A stretch of DNA of 64,000 bases from Bacillus suaedaesalsae (GTDB taxonomy: Bacteria > Bacillota > Bacilli > Bacillales > SA4). The notes under the pieces are model-generated. The model searched no databases, was not told the DNA's origin, and worked only from the letters and a program-made list of their open reading frames with translations. Positions within the stretch are counted from its first letter, which is position 1. The number at the start of each line of letters is the position of its first letter. The stretch is taken from contig NZ_JAFELM010000002.1 in the NCBI RefSeq assembly GCF_016890225.1, positions 1 through 64,000 of the forward strand. Reading direction: 5' to 3'. Positions 18,784-30,638 of the stretch are shown piece after piece. The translations under genes were made by a program, and so were the position numbers.

Positions 18784-18899
18784 TGCATAGGTCAGTATGT
18801 CTTCTACTAGAGGACTATAGATTCTTTATTTAATAAAGAAGGATGAGTGGGAGGGCAGAGCCCTATTACCACATCACGGACTTTAAGGAGGTGTGTCTC

Positions 18900-19325
18900 G
18901 TGGCTAAAAAAGTTATTAAAATTGTAAAGCTTCAAATTCCTGCCGGTAAAGCGAACCCAGCACCACCAGTTGGACCAGCACTAGGTCAAGCAGGTGTTAA
19001 CATCATGGGATTCTGTAAAGAATTCAATGCGCGTACGGCTGATCAAGCTGGATTAATTATTCCTGTTGAAATTACGGTATTTGAAGACCGTTCATTTACA
19101 TTTATTACAAAAACTCCACCTGCTGCAGTATTGTTAAAAGTAGTAGCTGGAATTCAGTCTGGTTCTGGTGAACCAAACAAAAAGAAAGTTGCAACAGTTA
19201 AGCGTGATAAAGTACGCGAAATTGCTGAACAAAAAATGCCTGACTTAAATGCAGCAAGCGTTGAAGCTGCTATGAGAATGGTAGAAGGTACAGCACGCAG
19301 CATGGGTATTGTCATCGAAGACTAA
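18900..19325 (+). CDS. rplK: 50S ribosomal protein L11
   Basis: L11 forms the base of the ribosomal stalk, binds the GTPase-associated 23S region and is needed for RelA activation. It has 141 residues. The proline-rich linker [16 protein letters not shown] (from residue 14) and the C-terminal rRNA-binding part with [10 protein letters not shown] are intact. The start is the GTG at 18900 behind AAGGAGGTG. Upstream in-frame codons from 18843 are not homologous. Confidence 0.96.
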   Translation: MAKKVIKIVKLQIPAGKANPAPPVGPALGQAGVNIMGFCKEFNARTADQAGLIIPVEITVFEDRSFTFITKTPPAAVLLKVVAGIQSGSGEPNKKKVATVKRDKVREIAEQKMPDLNAASVEAAMRMVEGTARSMGIVIED

Positions 19326-19440
19326 TCCTATGACTCGCTTATGGATGGCCGGGGTTGCGGATTTTGGACAGTTTCCATGTTCGCAACCTTTATTCGTGGG
19401 AGGTTATTCCGTTAAAACCACAATATAGGAGGAAATGAAA

Positions 19441-20142
19441 ATGGCTAAAAGAGGTAAGAAGTATTTAGAAGCTGCTAAGCTTGTAGACCGTAACAAAGCA
19501 TACGCTGTAGCTGAAGCGGTTGAACTTGTAAAAAAGACAAGTGTTGCTAAATTTGATGCTACTGTAGAAGCAGCTTTCCGTTTAGGGGTAGATCCTAAGA
19601 AAGCTGACCAACAAATTCGTGGTGCAGTAGTACTACCAAATGGTACTGGTAAAACTCAACGCGTATTAGTATTCGCGAAGGGTGAAAAGGCGAAAGAAGC
19701 AGAAGCTGCTGGAGCTGATTATGTAGGAGATGCAGACTACATTAACAAAATCAACCAAGGTTGGTTTGAGTTTGATGTAATCGTTGCTACACCTGATATG
19801 ATGGGTGAAGTTGGTAAGCTTGGTCGTGTATTAGGACCTAAAGGTTTAATGCCAAACCCTAAGACTGGTACAGTTACATTTGATGTAACAAAAGCAGTTA
19901 ACGAAATTAAAGCTGGTAAGGTTGAATACCGTGTTGATAAAGCGGGTATCATTCATGTTCCAGTTGGGAAAGTTTCTTTCGACGACCAAAAGCTTGTTGA
20001 AAACTTCGCAACTGTTTATGAAACACTTATGAAAGTTAAGCCAGCTGCAGCTAAAGGTACTTATGTGAAGAACGTTGCGTTAAGTTCTACAATGGGTCCT
20101 GGTGTACGAGTAGACTCTTCTACATTTACTCCAGTAAAATAA
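19441..20142 (+). CDS. rplA: 50S ribosomal protein L1
   Basis: L1 forms the mobile L1 stalk that guides deacylated tRNA out of the E site. It also represses its own mRNA in many bacteria. It has 233 residues, with [18 protein letters not shown] near residue 123 as the signature and TSTMGPG-like [11 protein letters not shown] near the end. The ATG at 19441 is eight bases after TAGGAGG; ATG 19435 is too close to it. A separate promoter and leader before rplJ follow. Confidence 0.96.
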   Translation: MAKRGKKYLEAAKLVDRNKAYAVAEAVELVKKTSVAKFDATVEAAFRLGVDPKKADQQIRGAVVLPNGTGKTQRVLVFAKGEKAKEAEAAGADYVGDADYINKINQGWFEFDVIVATPDMMGEVGKLGRVLGPKGLMPNPKTGTVTFDVTKAVNEIKAGKVEYRVDKAGIIHVPVGKVSFDDQKLVENFATVYETLMKVKPAAAKGTYVKNVALSSTMGPGVRVDSSTFTPVK

Positions 20143-20161
20143 GCTTGCAAAATTAACCATA

Positions 20162-20190
20162 TTGACATATAGCGTAATACGCTGTATTAT
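20162..20190 (+). promoter_or_regulatory. SigA promoter of rplJ-rplL
   Basis: A perfect TTGACA (20162-20167), a 17-base spacer and TATTAT (20185-20190). The spacer contains the palindrome AGCGTAATACGCT (20171-20183), whose role is unknown. Confidence 0.88.
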
Positions 20191-20214
20191 ATAAAATGTT
20201 GTTTCAAACAAATC

Positions 20215-20340
20215 ATTTATACCGTAGACAGTAGGTGCTATCTTTATAGCTTAATAACCTACCGAGGTGATTAGATAAAAGATGCAAATTTATTTGCTAT
20301 CGATTATTACCTCTATGTCTGTTAGATGTAGAGGTTTTTT
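20215..20340 (+). promoter_or_regulatory. L10 leader RNA with attenuator
   Basis: The 5' untranslated RNA before rplJ has the shape of the known Firmicutes L10 leader: paired blocks around GTAGGTGCTA and AACCTACC, then ACCTCTA (20309-20315) pairing with TAGAGGT (20329-20335) and a T run. The complex of L10 with L12 is expected to bind the leader and favour termination when these proteins are in excess. Confidence 0.8.
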
Positions 20341-20392
20341 AATACACCACATTGATCGGTATTGATGAAAGTAACTAACAGGAGGTGTAGGA

Positions 20393-20893
20393 ATGAGCAG
20401 CGCAGTTGAACTTAAAAAACAAGTAGTAACTGAAATTGCTGACAAACTTCGTGATAGCAAATCAACAATCGTTGTAGACTACCGTGGTTTAACAGTTTCT
20501 CAAGTAACTGAATTACGTAAACAGCTTCGTGAAGCTGGTATTGATTTCAAAGTGTACAAAAACACTATGACTCGCCGTGCAGCTACTGATGCTGGATTAG
20601 AAGGGCTTAACGAATTCTTAACTGGTCCAAACGCAATTGCATTTGGTGGTGAAGATGTTATAGCTCCTGCTAAGATTCTTAACGAATTCGCTAAGAAAAA
20701 CGAAAAGTTAGAAATTAAAGCTGGTGTTATCGAAGGTAACATTGCGACAGTAGAAGAAGTTAAGGCTCTTGCTGAACTTCCTTCTCGCGAAGGTTTACTT
20801 TCTATGTTGCTTAGTGTGCTACAAGCACCAATTCGCAATCTTGCTCTTGCTGCAAAAGCTGTTGCAGATCAAAAAGAAGAACAAGGCGCGTAA
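20393..20893 (+). CDS. rplJ: 50S ribosomal protein L10
   Basis: L10 anchors the L12 dimers to the ribosome and is the autoregulator of its operon. It has 166 residues. The rRNA-binding N-terminus holds [19 protein letters not shown] (from about residue 23) and NTMTRRA near residue 59. The C-terminal helix from about residue 130 binds L12 dimers. AGGAGGTGTAGGA lies immediately upstream. Confidence 0.96.
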   Translation: MSSAVELKKQVVTEIADKLRDSKSTIVVDYRGLTVSQVTELRKQLREAGIDFKVYKNTMTRRAATDAGLEGLNEFLTGPNAIAFGGEDVIAPAKILNEFAKKNEKLEIKAGVIEGNIATVEEVKALAELPSREGLLSMLLSVLQAPIRNLALAAKAVADQKEEQGA

Positions 20894-20954
20894 TCTAGAT
20901 TTACAATATGCATAACCAAAACTAACGCTTAAAAATAAAAGGAGGATATTTCTC

Positions 20955-21314
20955 ATGACTAAAGAACAAATCATTGAAGCAGTTAAAAACATGACTGTTT
21001 TAGAACTTAACGACTTAGTAAAAGCTATCGAAGAAGAATTTGGTGTAACTGCTGCTGCTCCAGTAGCAATGGCAGGTGCTGGTGCTGCTGCTGTTGAAGA
21101 AAAGACTGAATTTGACGTAGTATTAGCAAGCGCTGGTGACCAAAAGATTAAGGTTATCAAGGTTGTTCGTGAAATCACTGGTCTTGGATTAAAAGAAGCT
21201 AAAGACTTAGTTGACAACACTCCAAAAGCTCTTAAAGAGGGAATTTCCAAAGAAGAAGCTGAAGAAATGAAAGCTAAACTTGAAGAAGTTGGAGCTAACG
21301 TTGAAGTTAAGTAA
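20955..21314 (+). CDS. rplL: 50S ribosomal protein L7/L12
   Basis: L12 is the multi-copy stalk protein that recruits translational GTPases. It has 119 residues: an N-terminal dimerisation domain (1-32), an alanine-rich hinge ([17 protein letters not shown], about 34-50) and the C-terminal factor-binding domain with [15 protein letters not shown] near residue 76. AAAGGAGG precedes the start. A terminator follows. Confidence 0.97.
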   Translation: MTKEQIIEAVKNMTVLELNDLVKAIEEEFGVTAAAPVAMAGAGAAAVEEKTEFDVVLASAGDQKIKVIKVVREITGLGLKEAKDLVDNTPKALKEGISKEEAEEMKAKLEEVGANVEVK

Positions 21315-21328
21315 TGTTAGTTAAAATG

Positions 21329-21357
21329 AGCTCGCTATTATAGCGAGCTTATTTTTA
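21329..21357 (+). terminator. Rho-independent terminator after rplL
   Basis: AGCTCGCTA (21329-21337) pairs perfectly with TAGCGAGCT (21341-21349), then TATTTTT. Confidence 0.9.
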
Positions 21358-21431
21358 TATCATTAAATAATAATTTTATCGTTTATTTCTGAAAGTGAAT
21401 GATGATACTAGTTGGAGAAAGGGGGATAGTT

Positions 21432-22031
21432 ATGAGTGAACATTATTATTCTCAAAATCCGTCAGTAGAAAGTAAACCTCAAAGACTTCAATATACGCTA
21501 AGGGGAACAGCTTTTTCTTTTATTACTGATCAAGGTGTATTTTCGAAAAGTGAAATTGACTACGGCTCAAGATTGTTGATTGAGACATTTGTGATGCCTG
21601 GTGTTGATGGAAAAATACTAGATGTCGGTTGTGGGTATGGACCAATTGGTTTATCGATTGCGAAAGAATTTCCGAATAGAAAAGTAGATATGGTCGATGT
21701 GAACGAACGAGCTATTACACTAGCGAAGAAAAATGCTGAATTGAATGAAATACATAATGTAAGTGTTTTTTACAGTGATGCTTTGAAGAATGTCGATCAT
21801 GATGAATACGCAATAATCTTAACTAATCCGCCAATACGTGCTGGGAAGAGAACAGTTCATGAAATCTTTGAGAGTGGATTTGCCAAATTAATAAAAGGTG
21901 GCGAGATGTGGGTTGTGATCCAGAAGAAACAGGGTGCTCCATCTGCCATTGAAAAGTTAAAAACAATGTTTACAACTGTTGAAGTCATCACCAAAAGCAA
22001 AGGGTATTTGATTATTTGTGCAAAAAAATAA
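21432..22031 (+). CDS. RsmC-like class I SAM-dependent rRNA methyltransferase (YbxB)
   Basis: The protein belongs to the MTS/RsmC family, whose members methylate guanine in 16S rRNA. The exact target in Bacillaceae is not settled. The SAM-binding loop is ILDVGCGYGPIG near residue 65, and the N6/N2-methylase-type motif NPP appears as LTNPPIRAGK near residue 130. It has 199 residues from ATG 21432, after AAAGGGGGA. In-frame codons back to 21399 lack a ribosome site. It occupies the usual place between rplL and rpoB. Confidence 0.88.
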   Translation: MSEHYYSQNPSVESKPQRLQYTLRGTAFSFITDQGVFSKSEIDYGSRLLIETFVMPGVDGKILDVGCGYGPIGLSIAKEFPNRKVDMVDVNERAITLAKKNAELNEIHNVSVFYSDALKNVDHDEYAIILTNPPIRAGKRTVHEIFESGFAKLIKGGEMWVVIQKKQGAPSAIEKLKTMFTTVEVITKSKGYLIICAKK

Positions 22032-22054
22032 TAAAAAAATTCTTGACAAAATGA

Positions 22055-22083
22055 TTGACGGATAATTTTACCTATGTTAGCAT
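22055..22083 (+). promoter_or_regulatory. Probable SigA promoter of rpoB-rpoC
   Basis: TTGACG (22055-22060), a 17-base spacer and TAGCAT (22078-22083) preceded by TGT, an extended -10 form. A perfect TATAAT at 22086-22091 lacks a suitable -35, and TTGACA at 22043 lacks a suitable -10, so the exact pair is not certain. Confidence 0.55.
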
Positions 22084-22104
22084 TATATAATGCAAATATG
22101 TAAT

Positions 22105-22162
22105 TTTTCCTTGTGTATTTTATATAAAAAATACGTATATTAATTGAATAACAAGGGAAAAC
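22105..22162 (+). other. Nested stem-loop in the rpoB leader
   Basis: TTTTCCTTGT (22105-22114) pairs with ACAAGGGAAAA (22152-22162), with one extra G. Inside it GTATTTT (22115-22121) pairs with AAAATAC (22128-22134). It lies in the untranslated leader, about 200 bases before rpoB. Confidence 0.6.
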
Positions 22163-22190
22163 TAATTCAATAGGACGCAAGTTTAAATGT

Positions 22191-22223
22191 GGTTTTCTAA
22201 AAGTAAAACCATTTTTCTTTTTG
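22191..22223 (+). terminator. Weak intrinsic terminator or attenuator in the rpoB leader
   Basis: TGGTTTT (22191-22197) pairs with AAAACCA (22206-22212) and is followed by TTTTTCTTTTT. The stem is AT-rich, so termination would be partial. It is placed where it could attenuate rpoB transcription. The rest of the leader to 22359 shows no gene. Confidence 0.55.
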
Positions 22224-22359
22224 TCTTACGAATTAGTAGTTTGCTTAAGTTTTCATGGTGTGTGAAAACTAGTAAAGTTCTATTCATTGTTCATCATTAC
22301 AGGTGCTTAAAAAAGGATCTGTTGTGAAATAAATACGCTTGATTTGAGGGGTGAATCAG

Positions 22360-25300
22360 TTGACAGGTCAACTAGTTCAGTACGGACGCCACCGCCAACG
22401 CAGAAGCTTTGCTCGTATTAGTGAGGTTCTAGAATTACCAAATCTTATTGAAATTCAAACCTCTTCATATCAATGGTTTCTTGATGAGGGATTGCGTGAA
22501 ATGTTTCAAGACATTTCTCCGATTGAGGATTTTACAGGGAACTTATCACTTGAGTTTATAGACTACAGCCTAGGTGAACCGAAGTATGCTGTCGATGAAT
22601 CGAAAGAGAGAGATGTTACATATTCTGCACCTTTAAGGGTGAAGGTTCGTCTACTTAATAAAGAGACAGGCGAAGTTAAAGAGCAAGATGTATTTATGGG
22701 GGATTTCCCATTAATGACAGAAACAGGTACGTTTGTCATCAATGGTGCTGAACGCGTAATTGTTTCTCAGCTTGTTCGTTCTCCTAGTGTGTATTATAGT
22801 GGAAAAATTGATAAGAACGGAAAGCGTGGATTCACGGCTACCGTTATTCCAAACCGTGGTGCTTGGCTTGAATATGAAACAGACGCTAAAGACGTCGTCT
22901 ATGTTCGTATCGATCGTACACGAAAGCTACCAGTAACGGTTCTTTTGCGTGCCTTAGGGTTTGGTTCTGATCAAGAAATCATAGATTTATTAGGGGATAA
23001 CGAGTATTTACGTAATACCCTTGATAAGGATAATACTGAAAACACAGAGAAAGCGTTGCTTGAAATCTATGAGCGCTTACGTCCGGGAGAGCCTCCGACT
23101 GTGGAAAATGCAAAGAATCTATTAGAATCACGATTCTTTGATCCGAAGCGTTATGATTTAGCTAACGTAGGTCGTTATAAGATTAATAAGAAATTACATA
23201 TTAAGAATCGTTTATTCAACCAACGATTAGCAGACTCTCTAGTTGATCCTGAAACAGGTGAAATTTTAGTAGAAAAGGGTACTGTTCTTGACCGTCGTAC
23301 GCTAGACCGTGTTTTACCTGCATTAGAAAAGAATATTGGCTTTGAAACACTTCGTCCATCATCTGGTGTAATTCAAGATGAGATTACATTACAATCTATC
23401 AAAATTTACGCTCCGGTTGAAGGCGAAGGAGACCGAGTAATCAATGTTTTAGGAAATGCAAACATTGATGAAAGTATTAAGAATATCACACCTGGTGATA
23501 TTATTGCTTCTATTAGCTATTTCTTTAACTTGTTATATAAAGTGGGAGATACAGATGATATTGACCACCTAGGTAACCGTCGTTTACGTTCTGTTGGTGA
23601 ATTACTTCAAAACCAATTCCGTATCGGCCTATCTAGAATGGAGCGTGTGGTAAGAGAGAGAATGTCTATTCAAGACACGAATGCTATTACTCCACAAGCT
23701 TTAATCAACATTCGTCCTGTTATTGCCTCCATTAAGGAGTTCTTTGGTAGCTCGCAGTTATCTCAGTTCATGGACCAAACTAATCCATTAGCTGAATTAA
23801 CACATAAGCGTAGATTATCTGCATTAGGACCTGGTGGTTTAACTCGTGAACGTGCTGGCTTCGAAGTGCGTGACGTTCACTACTCTCACTATGGCCGTAT
23901 GTGTCCGATTGAAACGCCTGAAGGTCCAAATATCGGGTTGATTAACTCCTTATCTAGTTATGCGAAGGTAAACAGATTCGGATTTATTGAGACACCGTAT
24001 CGAAAAGTTGATCCGGAAACTGGTAAGGTAACGAGTCAAATTGACTACTTAACAGCAGATGAAGAAGATAACTATGTAGTTGCTCAAGCAAACGCTAGAT
24101 TGTCAGAAGATGGATCATTCGTAGATACAGACATCGTTGCACGTTTCCGTGGTGAAAACACAGTTGTTCACAGAGAACGTGTGGACTACATGGATGTATC
24201 TCCAAAACAAGTAGTATCTGCTGCAACAGCTTGTATTCCATTCTTAGAGAACGATGACTCAAACCGTGCGCTAATGGGTGCGAACATGCAACGTCAAGCA
24301 GTACCATTGTTAAATCCTGAATCTCCAATTGTTGGTACAGGTATGGAATACGTATCTGGAAAAGACTCAGGGGCTGCAGTTATTTGTAAACAACCAGGTA
24401 TCGTTGAAAAGGTACAAGCGAAGGAAATTCTAGTACGTCGCTATACAGAAGTAGACGGGCAACGAGTTAAGGGTGATTTAGATCGTTATAAATTGCAGAA
24501 ATTCATCCGTTCAAATCAAGGTACTTGCTACAACCAACGTCCAATCGTAAGTGCGGGCGACGAAGTGGTGAAAGGTGAGATCTTAGCAGACGGACCATCT
24601 ATGGAAAAAGGTGAGTTAGCACTAGGACGAAATGTGTTAGTAGCATTCATGACATGGGATGGTTATAACTACGAGGATGCAATCATCATGAGTGAGCGTC
24701 TTGTAAAAGATGATGTATATACTTCTGTTCATATTGAAGAATACGAATCAGAAGCTCGTGATACGAAGCTTGGACCAGAAGAAATCACGCGTGATATTCC
24801 GAACGTTGGGGAAGAAGCATTGAAAAACCTAGACGAACGTGGAATTATCCGTATCGGTGCAGAAGTAAAAGACGGAGATTTACTAGTAGGGAAAGTAACA
24901 CCTAAGGGAGTAACTGAACTAACGGCTGAAGAACGTCTATTACATGCAATCTTCGGAGAAAAGGCTCGTGAAGTGCGTGATACATCACTGCGTGTTCCAC
25001 ATGGTGGAGGCGGTATCGTTCTAGATGTAAAAGTGTTTAACCGTGAAGATGGTGATGAGTTACCTCCTGGTGTTAACCAACTAGTACGCGCATATATCGT
25101 TCAGAAGCGTAAAATCTCTGAAGGAGATAAGATGGCAGGTCGACACGGTAATAAAGGGGTTATCTCCCGTATTTTACCTGAAGAAGAAATGCCTTTCCTA
25201 CCAGATGGTACACCAGTTGATATCATGTTAAATCCACTAGGAGTTCCATCACGTATGAATATCGGTCAGGTGTTAGAGTTGCATTTAGGTATGGCAGCTA

Positions 25301-25893
25301 GAAAACTTGGTATCCATGTTGCTTCTCCTGTATTTGACGGAGCGCGTGAAGAAGATGTTTGGGGTACGCTTCAAGAAGCAGGTATGTCACGTGACGCTAA
25401 GACAGTCCTATACGATGGTCGTACGGGTGAGCCGTTTGATAACCGTGTATCTGTTGGTGTCATGTATATGATCAAACTTGCGCACATGGTTGATGACAAA
25501 TTGCATGCTCGTTCAACTGGACCATACTCACTTGTTACGCAACAACCACTTGGTGGTAAAGCACAATTCGGTGGTCAGCGTTTTGGAGAGATGGAGGTAT
25601 GGGCGCTTGAAGCATACGGTGCAGCATACACGTTACAAGAAATTCTTACTGTTAAGTCTGATGACGTTGTTGGACGTGTGAAGACATACGAAGCAATCGT
25701 TAAAGGTGAAAACGTACCAGAGCCGGGAGTTCCTGAATCATTCAAGGTATTAATTAAGGAACTTCAAAGTTTAGGTATGGATGTCAAGATCTTATCAAGT
25801 GATGATAAGGAAATTGAAATGAGAGACCTTGATGATGACGACGATCAGTCTTCAGATAAGTTAAATATTGATATAGAAGCAAACGAAATTTAA
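22360..25893 (+). CDS. rpoB: DNA-directed RNA polymerase subunit beta
   Basis: Beta forms half of the RNA polymerase active-site cleft. It has 1177 residues, colinear with the Bacillus protein from [18 protein letters not shown] to the acidic C-terminal tail with DLDDDDDQ. The rifampicin-contact region [18 protein letters not shown] ... [13 protein letters not shown] carries the usual sensitive-type residues. [12 protein letters not shown] and the switch regions are intact. The TTG at 22360 follows GAGGGGTGA and starts at the conserved N-terminus; the GTG at 22351 lies inside that ribosome site. Confidence 0.97.
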   Translation: MTGQLVQYGRHRQRRSFARISEVLELPNLIEIQTSSYQWFLDEGLREMFQDISPIEDFTGNLSLEFIDYSLGEPKYAVDESKERDVTYSAPLRVKVRLLNKETGEVKEQDVFMGDFPLMTETGTFVINGAERVIVSQLVRSPSVYYSGKIDKNGKRGFTATVIPNRGAWLEYETDAKDVVYVRIDRTRKLPVTVLLRALGFGSDQEIIDLLGDNEYLRNTLDKDNTENTEKALLEIYERLRPGEPPTVENAKNLLESRFFDPKRYDLANVGRYKINKKLHIKNRLFNQRLADSLVDPETGEILVEKGTVLDRRTLDRVLPALEKNIGFETLRPSSGVIQDEITLQSIKIYAPVEGEGDRVINVLGNANIDESIKNITPGDIIASISYFFNLLYKVGDTDDIDHLGNRRLRSVGELLQNQFRIGLSRMERVVRERMSIQDTNAITPQALINIRPVIASIKEFFGSSQLSQFMDQTNPLAELTHKRRLSALGPGGLTRERAGFEVRDVHYSHYGRMCPIETPEGPNIGLINSLSSYAKVNRFGFIETPYRKVDPETGKVTSQIDYLTADEEDNYVVAQANARLSEDGSFVDTDIVARFRGENTVVHRERVDYMDVSPKQVVSAATACIPFLENDDSNRALMGANMQRQAVPLLNPESPIVGTGMEYVSGKDSGAAVICKQPGIVEKVQAKEILVRRYTEVDGQRVKGDLDRYKLQKFIRSNQGTCYNQRPIVSAGDEVVKGEILADGPSMEKGELALGRNVLVAFMTWDGYNYEDAIIMSERLVKDDVYTSVHIEEYESEARDTKLGPEEITRDIPNVGEEALKNLDERGIIRIGAEVKDGDLLVGKVTPKGVTELTAEERLLHAIFGEKAREVRDTSLRVPHGGGGIVLDVKVFNREDGDELPPGVNQLVRAYIVQKRKISEGDKMAGRHGNKGVISRILPEEEMPFLPDGTPVDIMLNPLGVPSRMNIGQVLELHLGMAARKLGIHVASPVFDGAREEDVWGTLQEAGMSRDAKTVLYDGRTGEPFDNRVSVGVMYMIKLAHMVDDKLHARSTGPYSLVTQQPLGGKAQFGGQRFGEMEVWALEAYGAAYTLQEILTVKSDDVVGRVKTYEAIVKGENVPEPGVPESFKVLIKELQSLGMDVKILSSDDKEIEMRDLDDDDDQSSDKLNIDIEANEI

Positions 25894-25920
25894 AGCGTAG
25901 TAATAAGAAATGAATGGGGT

Positions 25921-25951
25921 AAAGAGAAATCGAGTGAATTGATTTCTCTTT
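25921..25951 (+). other. Stem-loop between rpoB and rpoC
   Basis: AAAGAGAAATC (25921-25931) pairs perfectly with GATTTCTCTTT (25941-25951). The following bases CCAGTCTTTTC are not a clear T run. It may be a processing or partial termination site. The 183-base gap holds no gene. Confidence 0.6.
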
Positions 25952-26076
25952 CCAGTCTTTTCAAATCACTACATATATAAAAAGTAACCGCAGCCTTTCG
26001 TATTAGAACTGAATAGTATTTCCACATATAAGGTCAGTCTAAGCACCTGACGTTAAAATTAAGGGAGGTAGGCCCC

Positions 26077-29000
26077 TTGCTAGATGTCAATAATTTTGAG
26101 TATATGAAAATTGGACTTTCTTCACCTGACAAGATTCGTTCATGGTCATTTGGAGAAGTTAAAAAGCCAGAAACAATCAATTACCGTACACTAAAGCCAG
26201 AAAAGGACGGCTTATTCTGCGAACGTATTTTTGGACCTACAAAGGACTGGGAATGTCATTGCGGTAAATATAAGCGTGTTCGTTACAAAGGTGTAGTTTG
26301 TGATCGTTGTGGTGTAGAAGTAACTCGTGCGAAAGTTCGTCGTGAGCGAATGGGACACATTGAATTAGCTGCACCAGTTTCTCATATTTGGTATTTCAAA
26401 GGAATTCCAAGTCGTATGGGTCTAGTGTTAGACATGTCTCCACGTGCTTTAGAGGAAGTGATTTACTTTGCTTCTTACGTTGTCACAGAGACAGGAGACA
26501 CACCGTTAGAGAAAAAACAACTCCTTTCTGAGAAGGAATATCGTGCATATCGTGAAAAGTATGGTCAATCGTTCCAAGCATCAATGGGAGCTGAGGCTGT
26601 AAAGAAACTATTGCAAGATATTGAACTTGAAAAAGAAGTAACTGGATTAAAGGAAGAACTTAAAACAGCTCAAGGACAACGTCGTACTAGAGCAATTAAG
26701 CGACTAGAAGTACTAGAAGCATTCAGAAACTCAGGGAATGAGCCATCATGGATGATTTTAGATGTACTTCCTGTCATTCCACCAGAACTACGTCCAATGG
26801 TTCAATTAGACGGTGGACGTTTTGCGACTTCTGACTTAAACGATTTATATAGACGTGTTATTAACCGTAACAACCGTTTAAAGAGATTACTTGATCTTGG
26901 TGCTCCTAGCATTATCGTTCAAAACGAAAAACGTATGCTTCAAGAAGCTGTTGATGCATTAATCGATAACGGTCGTCGTGGTAGACCTGTAACGGGTCCT
27001 GGTAACAGACCATTAAAATCTCTTTCTCACATGCTGAAAGGGAAGCAAGGACGTTTCCGTCAGAACCTATTAGGTAAGCGTGTTGACTATTCAGGTCGTT
27101 CGGTTATCGTAGTAGGACCAAACTTAAAAATGTATCAATGTGGACTTCCTAAGGAAATGGCTCTAGAGCTATTTAAGCCATTCGTTATGAAGGAACTTGT
27201 TGAGCGAGGTTTAGCTCATAACATTAAGAGTGCGAAGCGTAAAATTGAACGCGTTCAGCCTGATGTTTGGGATGTTCTGGAATCTGTTATTAGAGAACAC
27301 CCAGTATTACTGAATCGTGCCCCTACTCTTCACAGACTAGGAATTCAAGCGTTCGAACCAACATTAGTAGAAGGACGTGCAATTCGTCTACATCCGTTAG
27401 TATGTACAGCGTATAACGCTGACTTTGACGGAGACCAAATGGCAGTTCACGTACCACTATCTGCAGAAGCGCAAGCAGAAGCTCGTTTACTAATGCTTGC
27501 TGCTCAAAACATTCTAAACCCTAAAGATGGTAAACCAGTTGTTACACCGTCACAGGATATGGTACTAGGAAACTATTACTTAACTCTTGAAAGAGCTGGT
27601 GCAATTGGTGAAGGTATGGTCTTTAAGGATACAAATGAAGCGTTAATTGCGTACCAAAATGGTTATGTACACCTTCATACACGTGTAGCTGTTCATGCTG
27701 GTTCGCTAAATAACGAAACATTCAATGAAGAGCGAAATAACATGTTGTTATTAACGACTGTTGGGAAGTTAATATTCAATGAAATCTTGCCGGCTTCTTT
27801 CCCTTATATCAACGAGCCAACTCAATATAACTTAGAGAAGGAAACTCCTGAGAAATATTTTGTTGCTAAAGGTACGGATATTAAGAAGGAAATCGAAAGT
27901 CGTGAAGAAATTACACCATTCAAAAAGAAGTATTTAGGAAATGTCATTGCTGAAGTGTTCAAGCGCTTTAAGATAACTGATACTTCTATGATGCTTGATA
28001 GAATGAAGGACCTTGGATTCCGTTATTCTACAAAGGCTGGTATTACAGTTGGTGTATCTGACATTATCGTATTACCTGAGAAGGAAGTTATTATTAACGA
28101 AGCTCAAGGTAAAGTTGATACAGTTCTAAAGCAGTTTAGACGTGGTTTAATCACGGATGAAGAAAGATATGATCGTGTTATCTCAATCTGGAGTGCTGCT
28201 AAGGATGTAATCCAAGGCAAACTAATGGAATCACTAGAGAAACTGAATCCAATCTTCATGATGAGTGATTCAGGTGCCCGTGGTAACGCATCAAACTTTA
28301 CGCAACTTGCTGGTATGCGTGGACTGATGGCCAACCCGGCTGGTCGTATCATTGAACTTCCGATTAAATCAAGTTTCCGTGAAGGGCTAACAGTACTTGA
28401 GTACTTTATCTCTACACACGGTGCGCGTAAAGGTCTTGCCGATACAGCACTAAAAACAGCTGACTCAGGTTACTTAACAAGACGTCTCGTTGATGTTGCT
28501 CAGGATGTAATTGTTCGTGAGGACGATTGCGGAACAGACCGTGGTCTAGTAGTAGCTTCATTAAAAGATGGTACTGAAGTAATTGAAAAACTGGACGAAC
28601 GATTACTTGGTCGATATGCACGTAAGGCAATTAAGCACCCAGAAACAAATGAAGTTCTTGTAGAAGAGAACGGATTAATCACGGAAGATATCGCTCGTAT
28701 TATTACAGAAGCTGGCATCGAAGAAGTAAGAATTCGATCAGCGTTTACATGTAATACTCGTCACGGTGTATGTAAGAAGTGTTACGGACGTAACCTTGCA
28801 ACTGGTTCTGAAGTAGAAGTAGGGGAAGCAGTAGGTATTATTGCAGCTCAATCAATCGGTGAACCAGGAACTCAGTTAACGATGCGTACTTTCCATACAG
28901 GTGGGGTTGCCGGAGACGATATCACACAAGGTTTACCGCGTATCCAAGAACTTTTCGAAGCGCGTAATCCAAAGGGGCAAGCAACAATCTCTGAGATTGA

Positions 29001-29712
29001 CGGTATTGTTTCTGCGATTAGCGATTCTAGAGATAAGCAAGAAATTACAATCCAAGGTGAAGTAGAAAGTAAGACTTATGTGGCTCCTTATGGCGCACGT
29101 ATTAAAGTAACTGAAGGCCAAAAGATTGAACGTGGCCAAGAGTTAACTGAAGGTTCTATTGATCCGAAAGAATTGTTAAAAGTAAGAGATATTACAGCAG
29201 TTCAAGAATATCTACTTAAAGAAGTACAAAAAGTTTACCGTATGCAAGGGGTAGAAATTGGGGATAAGCACGTTGAGGTAATGGTACGTCAAATGCTTCG
29301 AAAGATTCGAGTAACAGATGCTGGAGATACAGATGTATTACCAGGATCATTACTAGAAGTTCACCAATTTACACAAGCGAACGAACAGGTTTTACTTGAT
29401 GGAAAGCAACCTGCAACGGGTAGACCAGTACTACTTGGTATTACAAAAGCATCTCTTGAAACGGATTCATTCTTATCTGCAGCATCATTCCAAGAAACAA
29501 CTCGTGTCTTAACTGATGCAGCGATTAAAGGTAAGCGTGATGAATTACTAGGACTAAAAGAGAATGTAATTATTGGTAAATTAGTACCTGCTGGTACAGG
29601 TATGGCTCGTTATCGTAAGGTGAGTCCTGTGTCGGCTACACAGTTAGCTAGTGAAGAGGCAGCTGCGTTGGAAGAAGCGAACTCAGAGTTGGAAACTGAA
29701 AAAGCCTTTTAA
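26077..29712 (+). CDS. rpoC: DNA-directed RNA polymerase subunit beta'
   Basis: Beta' carries the catalytic magnesium site, with NADFDGDQ near residue 447 supplying the three aspartates. The N-terminal zinc site CHCG ... CDRCG is near residues 60-78, and a second cysteine cluster [13 protein letters not shown] is near residue 890. The bridge helix and trigger loop are in the conserved [16 protein letters not shown] block. It has 1211 residues. The TTG start at 26077 lies nine bases after AAGGGAGGTAG. It follows rpoB in the same transcript. Confidence 0.97.
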   Translation: MLDVNNFEYMKIGLSSPDKIRSWSFGEVKKPETINYRTLKPEKDGLFCERIFGPTKDWECHCGKYKRVRYKGVVCDRCGVEVTRAKVRRERMGHIELAAPVSHIWYFKGIPSRMGLVLDMSPRALEEVIYFASYVVTETGDTPLEKKQLLSEKEYRAYREKYGQSFQASMGAEAVKKLLQDIELEKEVTGLKEELKTAQGQRRTRAIKRLEVLEAFRNSGNEPSWMILDVLPVIPPELRPMVQLDGGRFATSDLNDLYRRVINRNNRLKRLLDLGAPSIIVQNEKRMLQEAVDALIDNGRRGRPVTGPGNRPLKSLSHMLKGKQGRFRQNLLGKRVDYSGRSVIVVGPNLKMYQCGLPKEMALELFKPFVMKELVERGLAHNIKSAKRKIERVQPDVWDVLESVIREHPVLLNRAPTLHRLGIQAFEPTLVEGRAIRLHPLVCTAYNADFDGDQMAVHVPLSAEAQAEARLLMLAAQNILNPKDGKPVVTPSQDMVLGNYYLTLERAGAIGEGMVFKDTNEALIAYQNGYVHLHTRVAVHAGSLNNETFNEERNNMLLLTTVGKLIFNEILPASFPYINEPTQYNLEKETPEKYFVAKGTDIKKEIESREEITPFKKKYLGNVIAEVFKRFKITDTSMMLDRMKDLGFRYSTKAGITVGVSDIIVLPEKEVIINEAQGKVDTVLKQFRRGLITDEERYDRVISIWSAAKDVIQGKLMESLEKLNPIFMMSDSGARGNASNFTQLAGMRGLMANPAGRIIELPIKSSFREGLTVLEYFISTHGARKGLADTALKTADSGYLTRRLVDVAQDVIVREDDCGTDRGLVVASLKDGTEVIEKLDERLLGRYARKAIKHPETNEVLVEENGLITEDIARIITEAGIEEVRIRSAFTCNTRHGVCKKCYGRNLATGSEVEVGEAVGIIAAQSIGEPGTQLTMRTFHTGGVAGDDITQGLPRIQELFEARNPKGQATISEIDGIVSAISDSRDKQEITIQGEVESKTYVAPYGARIKVTEGQKIERGQELTEGSIDPKELLKVRDITAVQEYLLKEVQKVYRMQGVEIGDKHVEVMVRQMLRKIRVTDAGDTDVLPGSLLEVHQFTQANEQVLLDGKQPATGRPVLLGITKASLETDSFLSAASFQETTRVLTDAAIKGKRDELLGLKENVIIGKLVPAGTGMARYRKVSPVSATQLASEEAAALEEANSELETEKAF

Positions 29713-29739
29713 TTTGAGCGGATATTTTTCAACAAATAG

Positions 29740-29769
29740 TTGACAAAGATTTGCAGAAAATGATACTAT
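29740..29769 (+). promoter_or_regulatory. SigA promoter before ybxF and the str operon
   Basis: A perfect TTGACA (29740-29745), an 18-base spacer and TACTAT (29764-29769), about 46 bases before ybxF. Confidence 0.7.
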
Positions 29770-29815
29770 ATCGAAGGTGCTCCTATAAAACCTGTTGCTT
29801 TGGAGGATATGAAAA

Positions 29816-30064
29816 ATGTCTTATGAAAAAGTGTCACAGGCTTATCATGTGATTGTAGGAACAAAGCAAGCCATAAAAGCCCTAAAAAACAGCGAAGTAA
29901 AAGAAGTAGTAGTTGCAGAGGATGCGGATCAACGTGTAATCGTTAAGTTGATACAAACCGCTGAAGAACTACGAATACCTGTTACTAGAGTTGATTCGAT
30001 GAAGAAGCTTGGGAAAGCTTGTGGAATCGAAGTGGGCGCTGCTGCAGTAGCGATTACTAATTAA
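29816..30064 (+). CDS. ybxF: L7Ae-family K-turn RNA-binding protein YbxF
   Basis: This 82-residue protein has the L7Ae/L30e fold. [19 protein letters not shown] (residues 6-24) and [15 protein letters not shown] (about 30-45) are the recognition segments, and [18 protein letters not shown] is the C-terminal strand and helix. B. subtilis YbxF binds kink-turn RNAs and associates with ribosomes. TTGGAGGA lies upstream. It is the first gene before S12, its normal position in Bacillaceae. Confidence 0.92.
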   Translation: MSYEKVSQAYHVIVGTKQAIKALKNSEVKEVVVAEDADQRVIVKLIQTAEELRIPVTRVDSMKKLGKACGIEVGAAAVAITN

Positions 30065-30070
30065 AAACTG

Positions 30071-30105
30071 TTTTTGTGGAACAGTCTCGAGCTGTTCTAC
30101 AAAAA
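30071..30105 (+). other. Strong stem-loop in the rpsL leader
   Basis: TTTTTGTGGAACAG (30071-30084) pairs with CTGTTCTACAAAAA (30092-30105), 14 pairs with one GU. CTTTGTTTTTG follows, so it may act as a partial terminator between ybxF and rpsL. A second small hairpin, CCCAG with CTGGG (30117-30136), follows. No second promoter is evident. Confidence 0.6.
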
Positions 30106-30156
30106 CTTTGTTTTTGCCCAGTTATGAACCACCTGGGTGTGTGGAATTAAACTTGA

Positions 30157-30594
<438 letters not shown>

Positions 30595-30638
30595 TTTGAG
30601 TTTAAATATGAATAAATTATAGGAAAGGGGGACATAAC

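Noticed and set aside
18843-18899. In-frame upstream extension of L11
   Set aside because: The GTG at 18900 has an ideal ribosome site and the extension is not homologous.
22043-22048. TTGACA as the rpoB -35
   Set aside because: No acceptable -10 lies 16-18 bases downstream; the TTGACG at 22055 fits better.
25921-25951. rpoB-rpoC stem as an intrinsic terminator
   Set aside because: The T tract is missing; termination would also separate rpoC from its promoter.
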